The position numbers were made by a program, and so were the translations under genes. Source: Clavaria fumosa (lineage: Eukaryota; Basidiomycota; Agaricomycetes; Agaricales; Clavariaceae). From it: a stretch of 64,000 nucleotides of DNA. The notes below the pieces were generated by a model. That model was not told where the DNA came from. It made no database searches and saw nothing but the letters and a program-made list of their open reading frames with translations. The DNA lies in NCBI GenBank assembly GCA_951802425.1, contig OX637794.1:682001-746000 (forward strand), read 5' to 3'. Below, one piece after another: positions 11,193 to 20,681 of this stretch. Positions within the stretch are counted from its first letter, which is position 1. Every line of letters begins with the position of its first letter.

Positions 11193-13331
11193 ATGGATGA
11201 TCCGATGGGGGAAACCCCATCTCCTTGCGCTACCTGTGCTGCTGCCGCTACCGCCGCTGTCCCTGGCCTCGCACCAGGGAACTCGCTGCCGACGAGCATC
11301 ATTGGAACAGCTGGGTTGTCCCAGCCATCGTTGTCGCAAGGGGAGGAAACTCTCCCCTGGGTCCAGGATTGCATGATCCATGTGATCACCCACAGATCCC
11401 AGTGCACTCAGTGTATCGGATTCCGTCGCCACATCTTCAAGTCACTGCTGCACTCGGACGAAGCGTTTCAACAAACACTTAAGGAAGTGCAGGAAAGCGC
11501 TAAGCGTGAGCTCAAGCCGGAGCTTGGGATGATGCAGCGCAAGTTGGATGACTTGCATGAAGAGTATGAGAAGGGCAATGCCCTTTGTGCCGGGCACCGG
11601 CAAAAGCTTGAAAAAGCTTATGATAGCCTGGATAAGGTCGAGAACGACCTTAGAAAGGCACGGGAGAAGATTCTCTCCCTGACTAAAAAGTTGGCAAGCG
11701 CCAATGAGGAGCTCACCGTGGTGCGAACTGCAGCAAAAGGGAAGGGACTGGAAAGGGATCCCTTGGAGCGGGACCCTAAAAGGGCCTGCACTGCTGTCTC
11801 ATACGTGGACATAGCGCCGCCTATGGGGGATGTGGACGTCCCCATGAACGTTGAGGAGGGGTATCCCCCTCTTCCACCTGCTGGTATTAGCCAGCAGAAC
11901 CCCAATGCCTCACTGAGGCATAAACAAATATTTGTGGAGATGGTGCTTGCACCTCTGACAAGGGGTTATCCCTTTAATGCTCCCCGCCTGGACAGGGCTC
12001 CGGATGGCTATCCCTGGCCATCAGGGATGTCTGTCAAGCCCAGTGCGTGGGCTGTCAAGTTGAAGACAGTTGAGGAGGTGATAGCCCTCAACCAGCAGGC
12101 GCATCATGGAGCGCTTGATGGCAGTTATGATATGACTGCCATAATGAAGATGCGATGGGCCATTAAGGAGGCCCAGAAGAATGCGGCAGTGGGAAAGCTG
12201 CCTATGCCAGTTGAGGACTGGCTGTTGAGGAACTGGAGAGTTCCTGCCGGCATCGAGAAATCGGCAGACCGGGTGGCACGCCATCTGCAGGGGCAGATGT
12301 TGCGAGAGAGCGGAGGGATGGGCAACCCATCCCTGAGGGCAGGACCCTTGGAAGTCGCAGGAGGGGGAGCACCCTCCTATCCATCATACCAGACATTGCC
12401 ACTGACAGCAGCAGGAGTGGTTGCGCCTCCCATTAGGGAGTTTGTAGAGACTGGGGAGCCGTTGCTCCCCCAAGAGCTGTGGCTCTCCTTTGTAGGGGAG
12501 AAGGGGGAAATTCCCCCTATGAATCCGAAGGGCAACAGAGGCGCAGTGTCAGACCTGCGCTGCTGGGCTGCCGACATAAGGATGGGCAGGGCGGCCGTCC
12601 TTGGGATTGAAAAAGATGGGGACTCACCCCTGTCTTTTGCACGCAAGGTGGCCATCTGGTGCACCATAATGGCATGCGCACTGTCTCGGGCCCGAATGCA
12701 GCACCCGTTCCTAGCTATGGCTGTAGCCCTCTTTGTGTCAAAGGGGGCATACGCGCAGGCCATCAAAGGGAGAGTCCTCCCTGTACGACATTCCAGGCAC
12801 TGGAACACAAAGATAATGCCAACTGTCATACAGATGATCAAGGCGTTTGTAGACGCTGGAGTCTCCATTGGGGAAACAGAGCTCTGGGACGAATTTGTAC
12901 TCACGTGGGCATGCGAGTATGTGCGAAAGGGGAATGCCCCCTTGGACGATGATATCCAGCTAGTGCTGGGTGAACGGGAGAAGCCTCCCATACCTCCCCG
13001 GACATATGCACTACTAGAGTGTATAGGGTGTGGGGCGCATCCGTGCCGTCTTCGGTTGAGCAAGAAGATGGGAGACGAACGGAGGGACGAACGGAGGGGC
13101 GATGCACCCCTGGACGATGGTGGAAGTACATCCACCGTTAAAAACCCCCTAGGGTTACCTATCGGGGGTTTAACAATATCTCAGACAGAGGGTGTGGGGC
13201 CCTCTCAAAAACAAAAGAAAGTGGCTAAGTCATCAGCCACTAAGGCCGCAAAGAGGCCTGTTGTGTCATCGCCCAACTGGAGTGACGACGAGGGTGAGCC
13301 GCCATGCAACTATGAGCAGGGCTCAGACTAA
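11193..13331 (+). CDS. Gy-E accessory ORF, 712 aa, unrecognised
   Basis: An uninterrupted 712-codon ORF between integrase and the 3' LTR, with a clear ATG at 11193. No known domain was recognised. Features: a CTQC cysteine pair near residue 70; a long coiled coil at about residues 90-180 (KLEKAYDSLDKVENDLRKAR); Pro/Gly-rich linkers; a central conserved-looking region with WCTIMACALSRAR and a hydrophobic stretch FLAMAVALFV; a CIGCGAHPC cluster; and a basic, Ser-rich, acidic-ending tail. No signal peptide, so an envelope role is unlikely. It keeps an open frame while upstream gag-pol carries about ten stops. It could be a structural, RNA-binding or host-interaction factor; function is unknown. 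Confidence 0.8.
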   Translation: MDDPMGETPSPCATCAAAATAAVPGLAPGNSLPTSIIGTAGLSQPSLSQGEETLPWVQDCMIHVITHRSQCTQCIGFRRHIFKSLLHSDEAFQQTLKEVQESAKRELKPELGMMQRKLDDLHEEYEKGNALCAGHRQKLEKAYDSLDKVENDLRKAREKILSLTKKLASANEELTVVRTAAKGKGLERDPLERDPKRACTAVSYVDIAPPMGDVDVPMNVEEGYPPLPPAGISQQNPNASLRHKQIFVEMVLAPLTRGYPFNAPRLDRAPDGYPWPSGMSVKPSAWAVKLKTVEEVIALNQQAHHGALDGSYDMTAIMKMRWAIKEAQKNAAVGKLPMPVEDWLLRNWRVPAGIEKSADRVARHLQGQMLRESGGMGNPSLRAGPLEVAGGGAPSYPSYQTLPLTAAGVVAPPIREFVETGEPLLPQELWLSFVGEKGEIPPMNPKGNRGAVSDLRCWAADIRMGRAAVLGIEKDGDSPLSFARKVAIWCTIMACALSRARMQHPFLAMAVALFVSKGAYAQAIKGRVLPVRHSRHWNTKIMPTVIQMIKAFVDAGVSIGETELWDEFVLTWACEYVRKGNAPLDDDIQLVLGEREKPPIPPRTYALLECIGCGAHPCRLRLSKKMGDERRDERRGDAPLDDGGSTSTVKNPLGLPIGGLTISQTEGVGPSQKQKKVAKSSATKAAKRPVVSSPNWSDDEGEPPCNYEQGSD

Positions 13332-13649
13332 GTGTCCGAGCTCTTTAAAATAATAATTATATATATATATATATGCCTACCCTGCAGGACGAGACAGTGG
13401 CACTTGGGGCACCCCCCACTGGGGCATGCTGCTCGTGACACGCTGTCCAACTGGGGGCAGGTCATGCAGACCACCGGGTAGGACCTGTCAGCACCAGGCA
13501 AAGGCCCCAGGAGGGGATCGCGCCCAGTGACATGGCGGTAACCCTGCCCAAGGGGATGCGCCCCTTGTAAAATTACCCTATGATCCTGCTTGTCGTCCCG
13601 CGCTGCCTGTGTGTTGTCTCTGGTTGGGGGCCTCTCCAGTGGGGGAGGG
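13332..13649 (+). other. Gy-E 3' untranslated region and polypurine tract
   Basis: Non-coding stretch between the accessory ORF and the 3' LTR. It holds an AT dinucleotide run at about 13351-13374, then GC-rich sequence with more short inverted repeats, and ends in the polypurine tract GTGGGGGAGGG abutting the LTR at 13650. Confidence 0.7.
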
Positions 13650-13874
13650 TGTAAGGCTATAGGCCTTTTCTGTTCTTGTATTACATAATCTACCTACCAT
13701 AATAGTCTACTAGCATAGCCGCTTAGGCTATGCTTACATCAGCGGCCCCTAGAGGGCTGCTTGCCTATATATACCGTGTCGCGACTGTACAGAGAGGGTA
13801 GATCCCTCTACATAGAACTACTACACTCAATATACAGTTGAGTCCGGTTCTTTTGAGGGATAGAAAGCTTTACA
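13650..13874 (+). repeat. Gy-E 3' LTR (225 bp)
   Basis: Same length as the 5' LTR, differing at about three C/T positions. Followed by the TSD CTCTG at 13875-13879. Confidence 0.9.
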
Positions 13875-13963
13875 CTCTGTGCACTTTGTGTGCAATCTAG
13901 GTTACAAAGTAAGCCTCCAAAACTTCATATTTACCTATCTTATCATTTAATTTACTGTTTTCT

Positions 13964-14298
13964 TGTCAACAAGTGTTGCGTTGACTCCCGGGTATTCGAG
14001 GGACTCAGGTAGAATCGGCCAAATGGGAGCAAAGGACGTATGTGATAGAAAGTAACAACCTAAGGGGTTGTTACAGGTGAGTACGGTTACTTATATACTA
14101 CAAGAGGATGAGTCATAGCGCCGCATGGGAGAAGCATGTAGTCCGTGCATAAGGGGCGAGGCATGTGTGGTAACATGGGAAGGGCGCGGCATGAGGCATG
14201 TGGTACGTGAGAGGGGGAGGGCGTGTGATGAGTAGAAAAAGGAGGGGAGTGATATGGTGAAAGGGAAGAGAAGGGGGTGACGTGGTAGAATTGTAACA
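13964..14298 (-). repeat. Gy-D 3' LTR
   Basis: Starts TGTCAACAAG and ends TTGTAACA on the plus strand. On the minus strand the adjacent purine tract is AGGAGGGGAAC. Nearly identical to 20682-21016. Confidence 0.92.
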
Positions 14299-14336
14299 TA
14301 GTTCCCCTCCTGTGGTCCGGCGTCCCGACGGACTCG

Positions 14337-15089
14337 CTAGGCCTCCGGGCTCTCTTGGCGTTCGCGCGGTGGTGGTTCGGTCGGTGGCTCGAGTTCGGTG
14401 GGTGGGTCGAGACTCGTGTCGCGTGTGTCGGGCACGAGAGGGTGTTCGTAGGCGTCAGCGGGGACAATCCACGGGGTCATGACATCGGTGGAAACGGGTA
14501 TGACCCAGGGGGGTCCTGTGCGGCTGTGGTGTACGGCCCATTCTTCTTGTAGGATAGGCTCGGGCGGTAACGGCACCTCGAATCGCAGTCTTGAGCTCCA
14601 GGAGTTTACCCATATTTCGACGAGGATGGGGGAGGCGCGGAGGACGCGTCGTTGTTGCTCAAATTGCAGTCCTCGTAGTTCCGTCCACATCGCGCGGCTA
14701 AAGCTTACGCTGAGCCGCTCGGCCATTCTGCGGAGCCAGACGTCGTCTTCAGGCTCCAGGAGTTCTCGGTTCTGTCGAAATTGCGGTATGCGCGAAGGGG
14801 GGTCGTCCGTCATCAGCGGTGGGGGGTCTAACCCTAACACTCGGCGTGCATGGGGGATCCGCACCGCGTCTAAGATATGGCGCATGCGAGCAGTTGTCCC
14901 AGGGGACGACGGTGGGCGTTGGAGGGCCGGCGGTGTGCCTCGCGGGTCCGGTCCAGGTCGCAGGTCAAGTGCGGGTCGTTGGCGGGTGGTCTCAGCGGGA
15001 GGGGGGCGTGGCAGGTGGTTCGGCCATCCTGCGGCACGGCGGGCGTACATTCCACGGCGTGGGGTTTGAGGGGTGCGCTCGGGCGGCAT
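14337..15089 (-). CDS. Gy-D accessory ORF downstream of pol, 250 aa
   Basis: Open frame from ATG 15089 to 14337, on the same strand as pol and lying between the chromodomain stop (15191) and the 3' LTR. Very Pro/Arg-rich N-terminus (MPPERTPQTPRRG), a middle segment with regular Trp/Leu/Arg spacing (DDVWLRRMAERLSVSFSRAM, ILVEIWVNSWSSRLRF), and an acidic Pro/Glu tail. No known domain recognised. It resembles Gy-E in placing an additional gene after integrase, although the two proteins do not look alike. Expression would need a separate or spliced transcript. Confidence 0.6.
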   Translation of the reverse strand: MPPERTPQTPRRGMYARRAAGWPNHLPRPPPAETTRQRPALDLRPGPDPRGTPPALQRPPSSPGTTARMRHILDAVRIPHARRVLGLDPPPLMTDDPPSRIPQFRQNRELLEPEDDVWLRRMAERLSVSFSRAMWTELRGLQFEQQRRVLRASPILVEIWVNSWSSRLRFEVPLPPEPILQEEWAVHHSRTGPPWVIPVSTDVMTPWIVPADAYEHPLVPDTRDTSLDPPTELEPPTEPPPRERQESPEA

Positions 15090-15190
15090 GGTAGTGGGTG
15101 TAGGTTGTGAGGGGAGAGGAAGAAGGTGTTCGGTCGGCAAAGTTGCTTGCGGTTTTCTTTTTAGGTGTTCGACCCTGAGTGTGTGATCAC

Positions 15191-18100
15191 TCAGGTAAAA
15201 GACACCGTGAGAGCACGTGTCGCTTCAGGGTGCTTTCGGTGGAAGTCTGCAATCGCTTCCGCCGCTTTCTTCAGGTTTGCCTTCGGCTCCCACGTGTTGT
15301 CCTCGTGGGGATAGCCGGCCCATTTCACCAGATACTGCAACTTACGTCTGTGTCTCCGGCTCTTCAGTACTTCTTCCACGTCATATTGCAAGTGGTCGTC
15401 AATCAATTCGGGAGGTGGGCGTTCGTCCGGAGTCTGATTGGGGAACTTTCCTTCCTTATACGGCGTAAGTAGTACCTCGTTGAACACCGGGTGGATCTTC
15501 CAAGTCGCGGGTAGGTTGAGTCGGTAGGCGGCCGGTCCTACTTTTTCTATAACCACGAAAGGGCCAACCCTTCTGTCTGTGAGCTTCTCCACTGGTCATT
15601 CCGTGTTCAGGTTAGTGGCATCTAACCAGACTAGGTTCCCTTTCTTGTAGTCCAATGTTTTTTTATTTTTATGTTTATCGTAGGCGGTTTTCATGTATTG
15701 AGCGGCTTTTTCCATAGCCTTTTTGGCGTTTTCTCTGGCTTTCTGTAATTTCATGGCGAAGCCAGAGGCCTCCGGGGTATGCGGCACATCGGGCAAGCTA
15801 ATATCACCCATATGGGGGTGGAAACCATAGTTCAAGAAGAAAGGGCTATATTTGGTCGCGGAGTGCTGTCGGTTGTTCAGGGCGAATTCCGCGGTGGGTA
15901 GCCAGTCCGCCCAATCGTCTTGCATGAAGTCGACATATGAGCGCAGGTATATCTCTATCTCCTGGTTCATTCTTTCCGTTTGTCCGTCGGTTTGTGGGTG
16001 GTAGGCGGTACTCGGGTTTCCTTTTATCCCAATAATCTTGTAGAACTCCTCCATGAAGTTCGAGACGAACTGGGACCCTCGGTCACTTATCACCTTGCAG
16101 GGCACTCCATGGCTACGAAGGACTCGGTCACGTAAGATCTTTGCTGCTCCTAGTGCTGTGAGTTTCGTGTCTGTGGCTTCTAGCAGGGTCATTTTCGTAA
16201 GTTTGTCACATATTACGAGAATGGCGTTGTTCGTGGCAGACTTCGACAGCGGCCCGATCAGGTCCCAGGTAATCGTGTGCCACGGGCAGGGCGGTATCGC
16301 GTGCGGGTGCAGGGGCGCGCGTCGCTTCGTCCGGTCAGGTTTTGTCCTCTGACATTTCTCACAGCCAGTTACATATTCCGTTACATCTTCCTTCATCCCC
16401 GGCCATGTGAATTGCCGGGTAACACTCTCCAAGGTCTTTTCAGGTCCGGGGTGTCCTCCAAGCGGGGAGTCGTGTAGCTCCATCAGGACTTTGTGTATTA
16501 GGTCCTGGGGCACCCAGATCTTTCCCTGGTGTCGGAAGAGTCCATCCGTTCCTTTTTCGTAGGGTATCGCTTTAGGCGGCATTGTGTTTGTGTGTGCCTC
16601 CAGGAGCAGTTGATCAATTGTCGGCTCGGGGATCAAGAGTGTAGCAAGGCGCTGGGCCGGGAAAACCTGTACTAAGGGTTTTTCGTACTTGTCTGTTCCC
16701 TCCCAGTGGTCCGGCCGTCGGGAGAGAGCGTCCGCTTTCATGTTTGTTTTTCCCGGTTTGTATTTCACCTCGAAATTAAAGCACTGTAGCTTTGACTGCC
16801 ATCGCGTTTGTCTGGGGTTGAGCTTTTGACTTTTTTGAAAATATTGAAGGTTTGCATGGTCGGTGTGGATTTCGAAAGGGTCCTTGGCCCCTAGCAAGTA
16901 GTGGCGCCATTCTTCTAGTCCCCTGATGATCGCTAAGAACTCCTTGTCATATGTCGCATAATTCATTTCCGCCGGGGAGAAGGTTTTCGAAATGAAGTCT
17001 ACTGGTCGCCAGACGCCGTCGGGTTGTTGCTGTGAAAGTACTCCTCCGGTGGCGTAATTACTCGCGTCTACTTCCATTTTCCACTTGCCTTCATCTTGTG
17101 GGATTGCTAGCACTACATCGCTTTGCAGTATATCGATTAGACGTCTCCAGGCTCGTTCTTGTCGGTCCGTCCAGGTATACGGTGCGTTGTCGCTTAACAG
17201 CTCGTATAGCGGCTTGGCGATGGTAGCAAATCCCTGTATGAATCTTCGGAAATAGTTTAGTAGGCCGATCCCCTTTTGGAGGGCGTGTTTGTTCCTCGGC
17301 ACTGGCCAGTCGGCTATTCCTTTGCATTTTTTGGGTGAGTGCCGGATACTCCCCTCCGAGATCAGTAGTCCCAGAAATGTGACCTCTGACTGCTCTATCT
17401 TGCACTTCGATTCGCGGACGCAGAGGTCGTTTTCCTGTAATATTCTGAATACCTCGTGCAGTAGGCGTCGATGTTCGTTGACCGTTTCTGTTGCCACAAG
17501 GATGTCGTCGATGTATACAAACACCTTCCCAGTGGCTATCAGTGTGCGAAAGATATAGTTCATCCTCCTTTGGAAGACCGAAGGGGCATTCATTAATCCG
17601 AACTGCATGACGGTGGGTCGTACCGTGCCATATTTAGTGATTATGGCGGCGAGGTGTTGTGCCCCCTCGGCCATCGTGACGTTCCAATAGCCCCATTCCA
17701 CGTCCGTGCTTGAGAACACCTTGGCTTTCTTTAGGCTTGCCACTGTTTCATCGATCCTGGGTAGCGGGTATATGTCCTTGACACAAAACGAGTTCAAGCG
17801 CTTGTAATCGATAATGGGTCGCAGCTTGTCTCCTTCGTCTTTGAAGAAGATCGGACTAACATAGTCCGATTCTCCCCAGACTAGTCGGCCGTTCTCCAGA
17901 TTTTCTTTGAGCCAAGCTTTCAAAGCCTCGTCTTCCCTGCTGGTAAGTGGATAGACTTTCGAGCGCAGGAAGCCGGGGTCATTTTTAAACTTGATTTCAT
18001 AGTCGATCCCCGGTAGAGATTTGGGAAGTTTCTGGCCAGTCTTTCCAGCAAACACCTGGGGGTATAGAGTCTTCCAATCAGGTGTATTTGCCATTTCGTG

Positions 18101-18667
18101 TAGATTTCGCAGGCCATAGCCATAGTCCACGATGTGGCAGTCCTTTTTCTTGCATTTGTCAAAGCGAATGTATTTTTCAAACCACCGGATACTGGGGTTA
18201 TGGTATCGGAGCCAGTCGTGTCCCAGAATCGCCGGGTGGCCGGTAACTCGTCCCAGCAGGAATTGCTTGATCTCGACGTGGCCTCCAATGTTGAGTCGTA
18301 GGGCCACTGAATGTTTAAAAGCCCCTGATACATTCGTGGTGCCATCGATATTTTTGAATATTATAGGAGTCTCAAGTTTTGCAAGGTTCATTTTCCTAGT
18401 GGTGGCCCATTCCAAGTCCATAACCGACATCGTACAGCCAGAGTCGATTAGCAGTTTGATGTCATAGGTCTCTTTGGTGTCCAAGGTGGTTACAAATCCT
18501 GGCATGTCCAATTGCCGTTCTCCTCCTTTCCCATATGTGGTCCTGGGATCGGTGTCCCAATCCACATCATCATTATATCCTGGGAGTTTCTTAGAGGTGA
18601 GGTCTTTGAGGGTGTGCTTAGCCCTCTCAGCCTCCTTTGGCAACGGAAATAGTGGGGTGTCATTCAT
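15191..18667 (-). pseudogene. Gy-D pol: protease-RT-RNase H-integrase-chromodomain
   Basis: One frame from ATG 18667 to 15191, broken once by TGA at 15598-15596 between NLNTE and PVEKL (Arg CGA expected). Motifs: protease LLIDSGCTMSVMD; RT with VYIDDILVATE; RNase H WKMEVDASNYATGG and EIHTDHANLQYF; integrase zinc region GGHPGPEKTL with CEKCQRTK; DDE core WDLIGPL, VISDRGSQF and HPQTDGQTERMNQ; chromodomain YDVEEVLKSRRHRRKLQYLV then WAGYPHEDNTWEP. The frame differs from gag by one step, so expression probably uses frameshifting or reinitiation. The chromodomain suggests targeting to modified histones (family knowledge). Confidence 0.92.
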
Positions 18668-18723
18668 GGTTCGTTTTACATGGCGGCGGGCGGGTACAAT
18701 ATATAAGGATCCTGCCTTAGCAC

Positions 18724-20016
18724 TCAGGCGGATCCCTGCTGAAAATCCTCTTCTCCGGCATTCGACGTTGCTACAGTCGTCTCTGGTCCAGGTGTCGGTG
18801 CCCTGGGCCTCTGTTGGATGTGCAGCTGGTCCCGCAACTGCGCGATGGTGTTCTCCATTTCTTCAAAGTCGTTCTGCCCAGCAGTCGAGGCGGCGTACGA
18901 TGGGTTGAATGAGGTAAGGGAAGCCGGGTGCGAAGCGGGGTATGCGGGAACAGGGTAAGGGGAAAAGAGAGGGGGCGTATAATATCCGGGAGGGGAACGC
19001 ATTTCGAATGCGTTGCCGAGCCTCGCCTGTTGTCGGGGGGTGGAGCGGCGTTGGGGCGGCTCAGGGCAGAGTCGTGCTGGGTGACCAACCTGTCCGCAAT
19101 TATAGCAAATGAGCGGACGACGGGGGCCGGTTCCTCGGCTTGTGTCCATCGGGGTACCTTGCCTGGTACCCGGCGGGACTTGTCTGTTCCATTGTCCAGG
19201 GGGCGGCGCCTGCTGTTGTTGTTGTTGTTGCTGCTGCTGGGGGCGCGGTTGCCATTGTGCCTGTTGTGGCTGTGCGGGTGGTGCGTTCCACTGGTTCTGC
19301 CTTTCCCATACCGCCTGTGGTTGCCACTGGGGTGAGCGCCAGTAGCGGTTCTGCGGGGGTTGGCGTTGTGCAGGCTGGTTCCAGGCGGGGCGTGGCGTTG
19401 CTTGCGCCCGCATCTCTCTTTGCACTGCCGTGTGTAGTTGGTGCTGCCTGTCAAGGCGTATAGCCAACACTCGGAATGCTTGGTAGTCGGCGGGCTGGTC
19501 TGCGCATGCAAGGATTTTCTCCATGAGCTTCGGGTGCAGCGCCCTCATCAACAGGGCGTGGATCATGTTCCAGTGGGTATCCTCTTTGTACCCAGCTCGG
19601 CTCATGAGAGTTTCAAGTCTTTGGAAGAATTGTGCGGCGTCCATGCCTACTTGCTTGAAGTTGTTAAGCTCCTGAACGGCTAGCGCTTGGTCTTCGATGG
19701 GGGCAAAAGTCTCCCTCATGCGTGCTTCGAATGTGGCCCAGATTACGTTTTCGCCTCCTGGTTCCAATAAGACATTCGCGGCTTGGTTCACCCATTCCGC
19801 TGCGTATTTCTCTGTCATGTGGCTTAGACAAAATACCACCTTGTGGAAGTCGGTAGGGTATTTCGCCTCATTCAGTCGGAACTCTAGGCGTAAGCTCCTC
19901 AAAAACGTCTGGAACTCGTGCCTTTCTCCAGTATATGGGACAATCTTCAATGAGAATGTGGCAGGCGCGAGGGGCGCCGCTGGTGCGGGTTCGGCGTCGG
20001 GGGCTACGTCAGCCAT
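18724..20016 (-). CDS. Gy-D gag, 430 aa
   Basis: Intact gag starting at ATG 20016. It has a Pro/Ala N-terminus, a capsid-like region (YTGERHEFQTFLRSLRLEF through HWNMIHALLMRALHPKLMEK, about residues 25-180), a Gln-rich linker with a CAG tract, a zinc knuckle CYNCGQVGHPARLC near residue 305, and a C-terminal coiled-coil segment (FEEMENTIAQLRDQL). It would form the virus-like particle and bind genomic RNA. The pol frame begins 56 bp downstream. Its ATG lies four bases after the stop of the upstream leader frame. Confidence 0.9.
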   Translation of the reverse strand: MADVAPDAEPAPAAPLAPATFSLKIVPYTGERHEFQTFLRSLRLEFRLNEAKYPTDFHKVVFCLSHMTEKYAAEWVNQAANVLLEPGGENVIWATFEARMRETFAPIEDQALAVQELNNFKQVGMDAAQFFQRLETLMSRAGYKEDTHWNMIHALLMRALHPKLMEKILACADQPADYQAFRVLAIRLDRQHQLHTAVQREMRAQATPRPAWNQPAQRQPPQNRYWRSPQWQPQAVWERQNQWNAPPAQPQQAQWQPRPQQQQQQQQQQAPPPGQWNRQVPPGTRQGTPMDTSRGTGPRRPLICYNCGQVGHPARLCPEPPQRRSTPRQQARLGNAFEMRSPPGYYTPPLFSPYPVPAYPASHPASLTSFNPSYAASTAGQNDFEEMENTIAQLRDQLHIQQRPRAPTPGPETTVATSNAGEEDFQQGSA

Positions 20017-20020
20017 GCCT

Positions 20021-20641
20021 TTAGTCTAGTTCTTCGAGGTAAATTCGTGGGGGGTCTTGGAAGATGTCTATTCGTAGACGATCTTGGAGCGATCCGAAGG
20101 TGAGGTCAGTTTGTGCTTCGGAAGAACGGTGTGTAAGGGGTGCCTCGTCGGTCTGTGTGGCAACAGACAAATGTGTTGGTTCTTCGAGTTCTTCGAGAGC
20201 GCTTTGGTAGTCGCTTTCGCTAGTAAAATCTGTAAAGTCTTCGTCTCCCTGAAGGAAGTCCGTGTCTTCGTCTGTGTGTCTCTGTTCGTCGGCTACTGCC
20301 TGTAGCTTCTGTGTGAGCGTTCTTCGGAATGTTCGCCACTCGGGGGCGTGTTCGATAGTCAGCGGGTTGTTTCGTGCGAAGTCCTGTGGCACGAGAATTC
20401 TTCTTGTAGCAAAATGGTAGCGAGGCGCCAACTGAGCAGCCTCGGAGTGTCTCGGGTACTGGAAGCTTTCGTAGCTTCGATACGGTGTGCTCGGCGGTGT
20501 TAATTGTTCAAAGTCCGTTTCCTGGTCCAGTCCAAAGAGGGCTCTCCTCCTGACAAATCGTTCGTACGCCGTCCAAAAGCGTGCCAGTGTGTCTTCTCGG
20601 AATACGCAGACCTTGCTTCGGTCCGGGCAGGGTGGGGGTGC
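20021..20641 (-). CDS. Gy-D leader ORF0 without ATG
   Basis: A frame open for about 200 codons from a stop near 20641 to TAG 20023-20021, ending four bases before the gag ATG. No ATG occurs in it, so it would need a non-AUG start, a spliced leader exon, or no translation at all. Composition looks coding: FARNNPLTIEHAPEWRTFRR, an acidic Ser/Thr region, THLSVATQTDEAP. Close coupling to gag suggests stop-restart translation. The Gy-C family has a coding-looking leader in the same place. Confidence 0.4.
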   Translation of the reverse strand, partial: APPPCPDRSKVCVFREDTLARFWTAYERFVRRRALFGLDQETDFEQLTPPSTPYRSYESFQYPRHSEAAQLAPRYHFATRRILVPQDFARNNPLTIEHAPEWRTFRRTLTQKLQAVADEQRHTDEDTDFLQGDEDFTDFTSESDYQSALEELEEPTHLSVATQTDEAPLTHRSSEAQTDLTFGSLQDRLRIDIFQDPPRIYLEELD

Positions 20642-20670
20642 CTAGGTCCGTGAGGAGGTAGGCGGGGGAG

Positions 20671-20681
20671 AGGTTGTTACT
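20671..20681 (-). promoter_or_regulatory. Gy-D primer-binding site (self-complementary type)
   Basis: Minus-strand AGTAACAACCT directly abuts the 5' LTR. It is the exact reverse complement of AGGTTGTTACT, present in the LTR (20769-20779, minus reading) 36 nt after the start of TATATAAG. This matches a transcript 5' end folding back as primer. Confidence 0.75.

Larger units (their letters stand above)
4893..13874 (+). mobile_element. Gy-E: full-length Ty3/gypsy retrotransposon with extra 3' ORF
   Basis: Flanked by 225-bp LTRs (4893-5117, 13650-13874) and a 5-bp TSD, CTCTG, at 4888-4892 and 13875-13879. Order: LTR, gag with zinc knuckle, protease, RT, RNase H, integrase, chromodomain-like region, an additional intact ORF (11193-13331), polypurine tract GTGGGGGAGGG, LTR. 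The integrase-last order defines Ty3/gypsy. The LTRs differ at only about three transitions, so insertion was recent, yet gag-pol holds many stops. The whole element is dense in short perfect inverted repeats (see findings). Confidence 0.92.

Noticed and set aside
5161..13135. Long minus-strand frames opposite Gy-E genes (for example 12377-13135)
   Set aside because: They overlap well-supported plus-strand coding sequence, and their composition mirrors it.
11193..13331. Envelope-like role for the Gy-E accessory ORF
   Set aside because: No signal peptide and no clear transmembrane anchor; the hydrophobic stretch is short and lies mid-protein.
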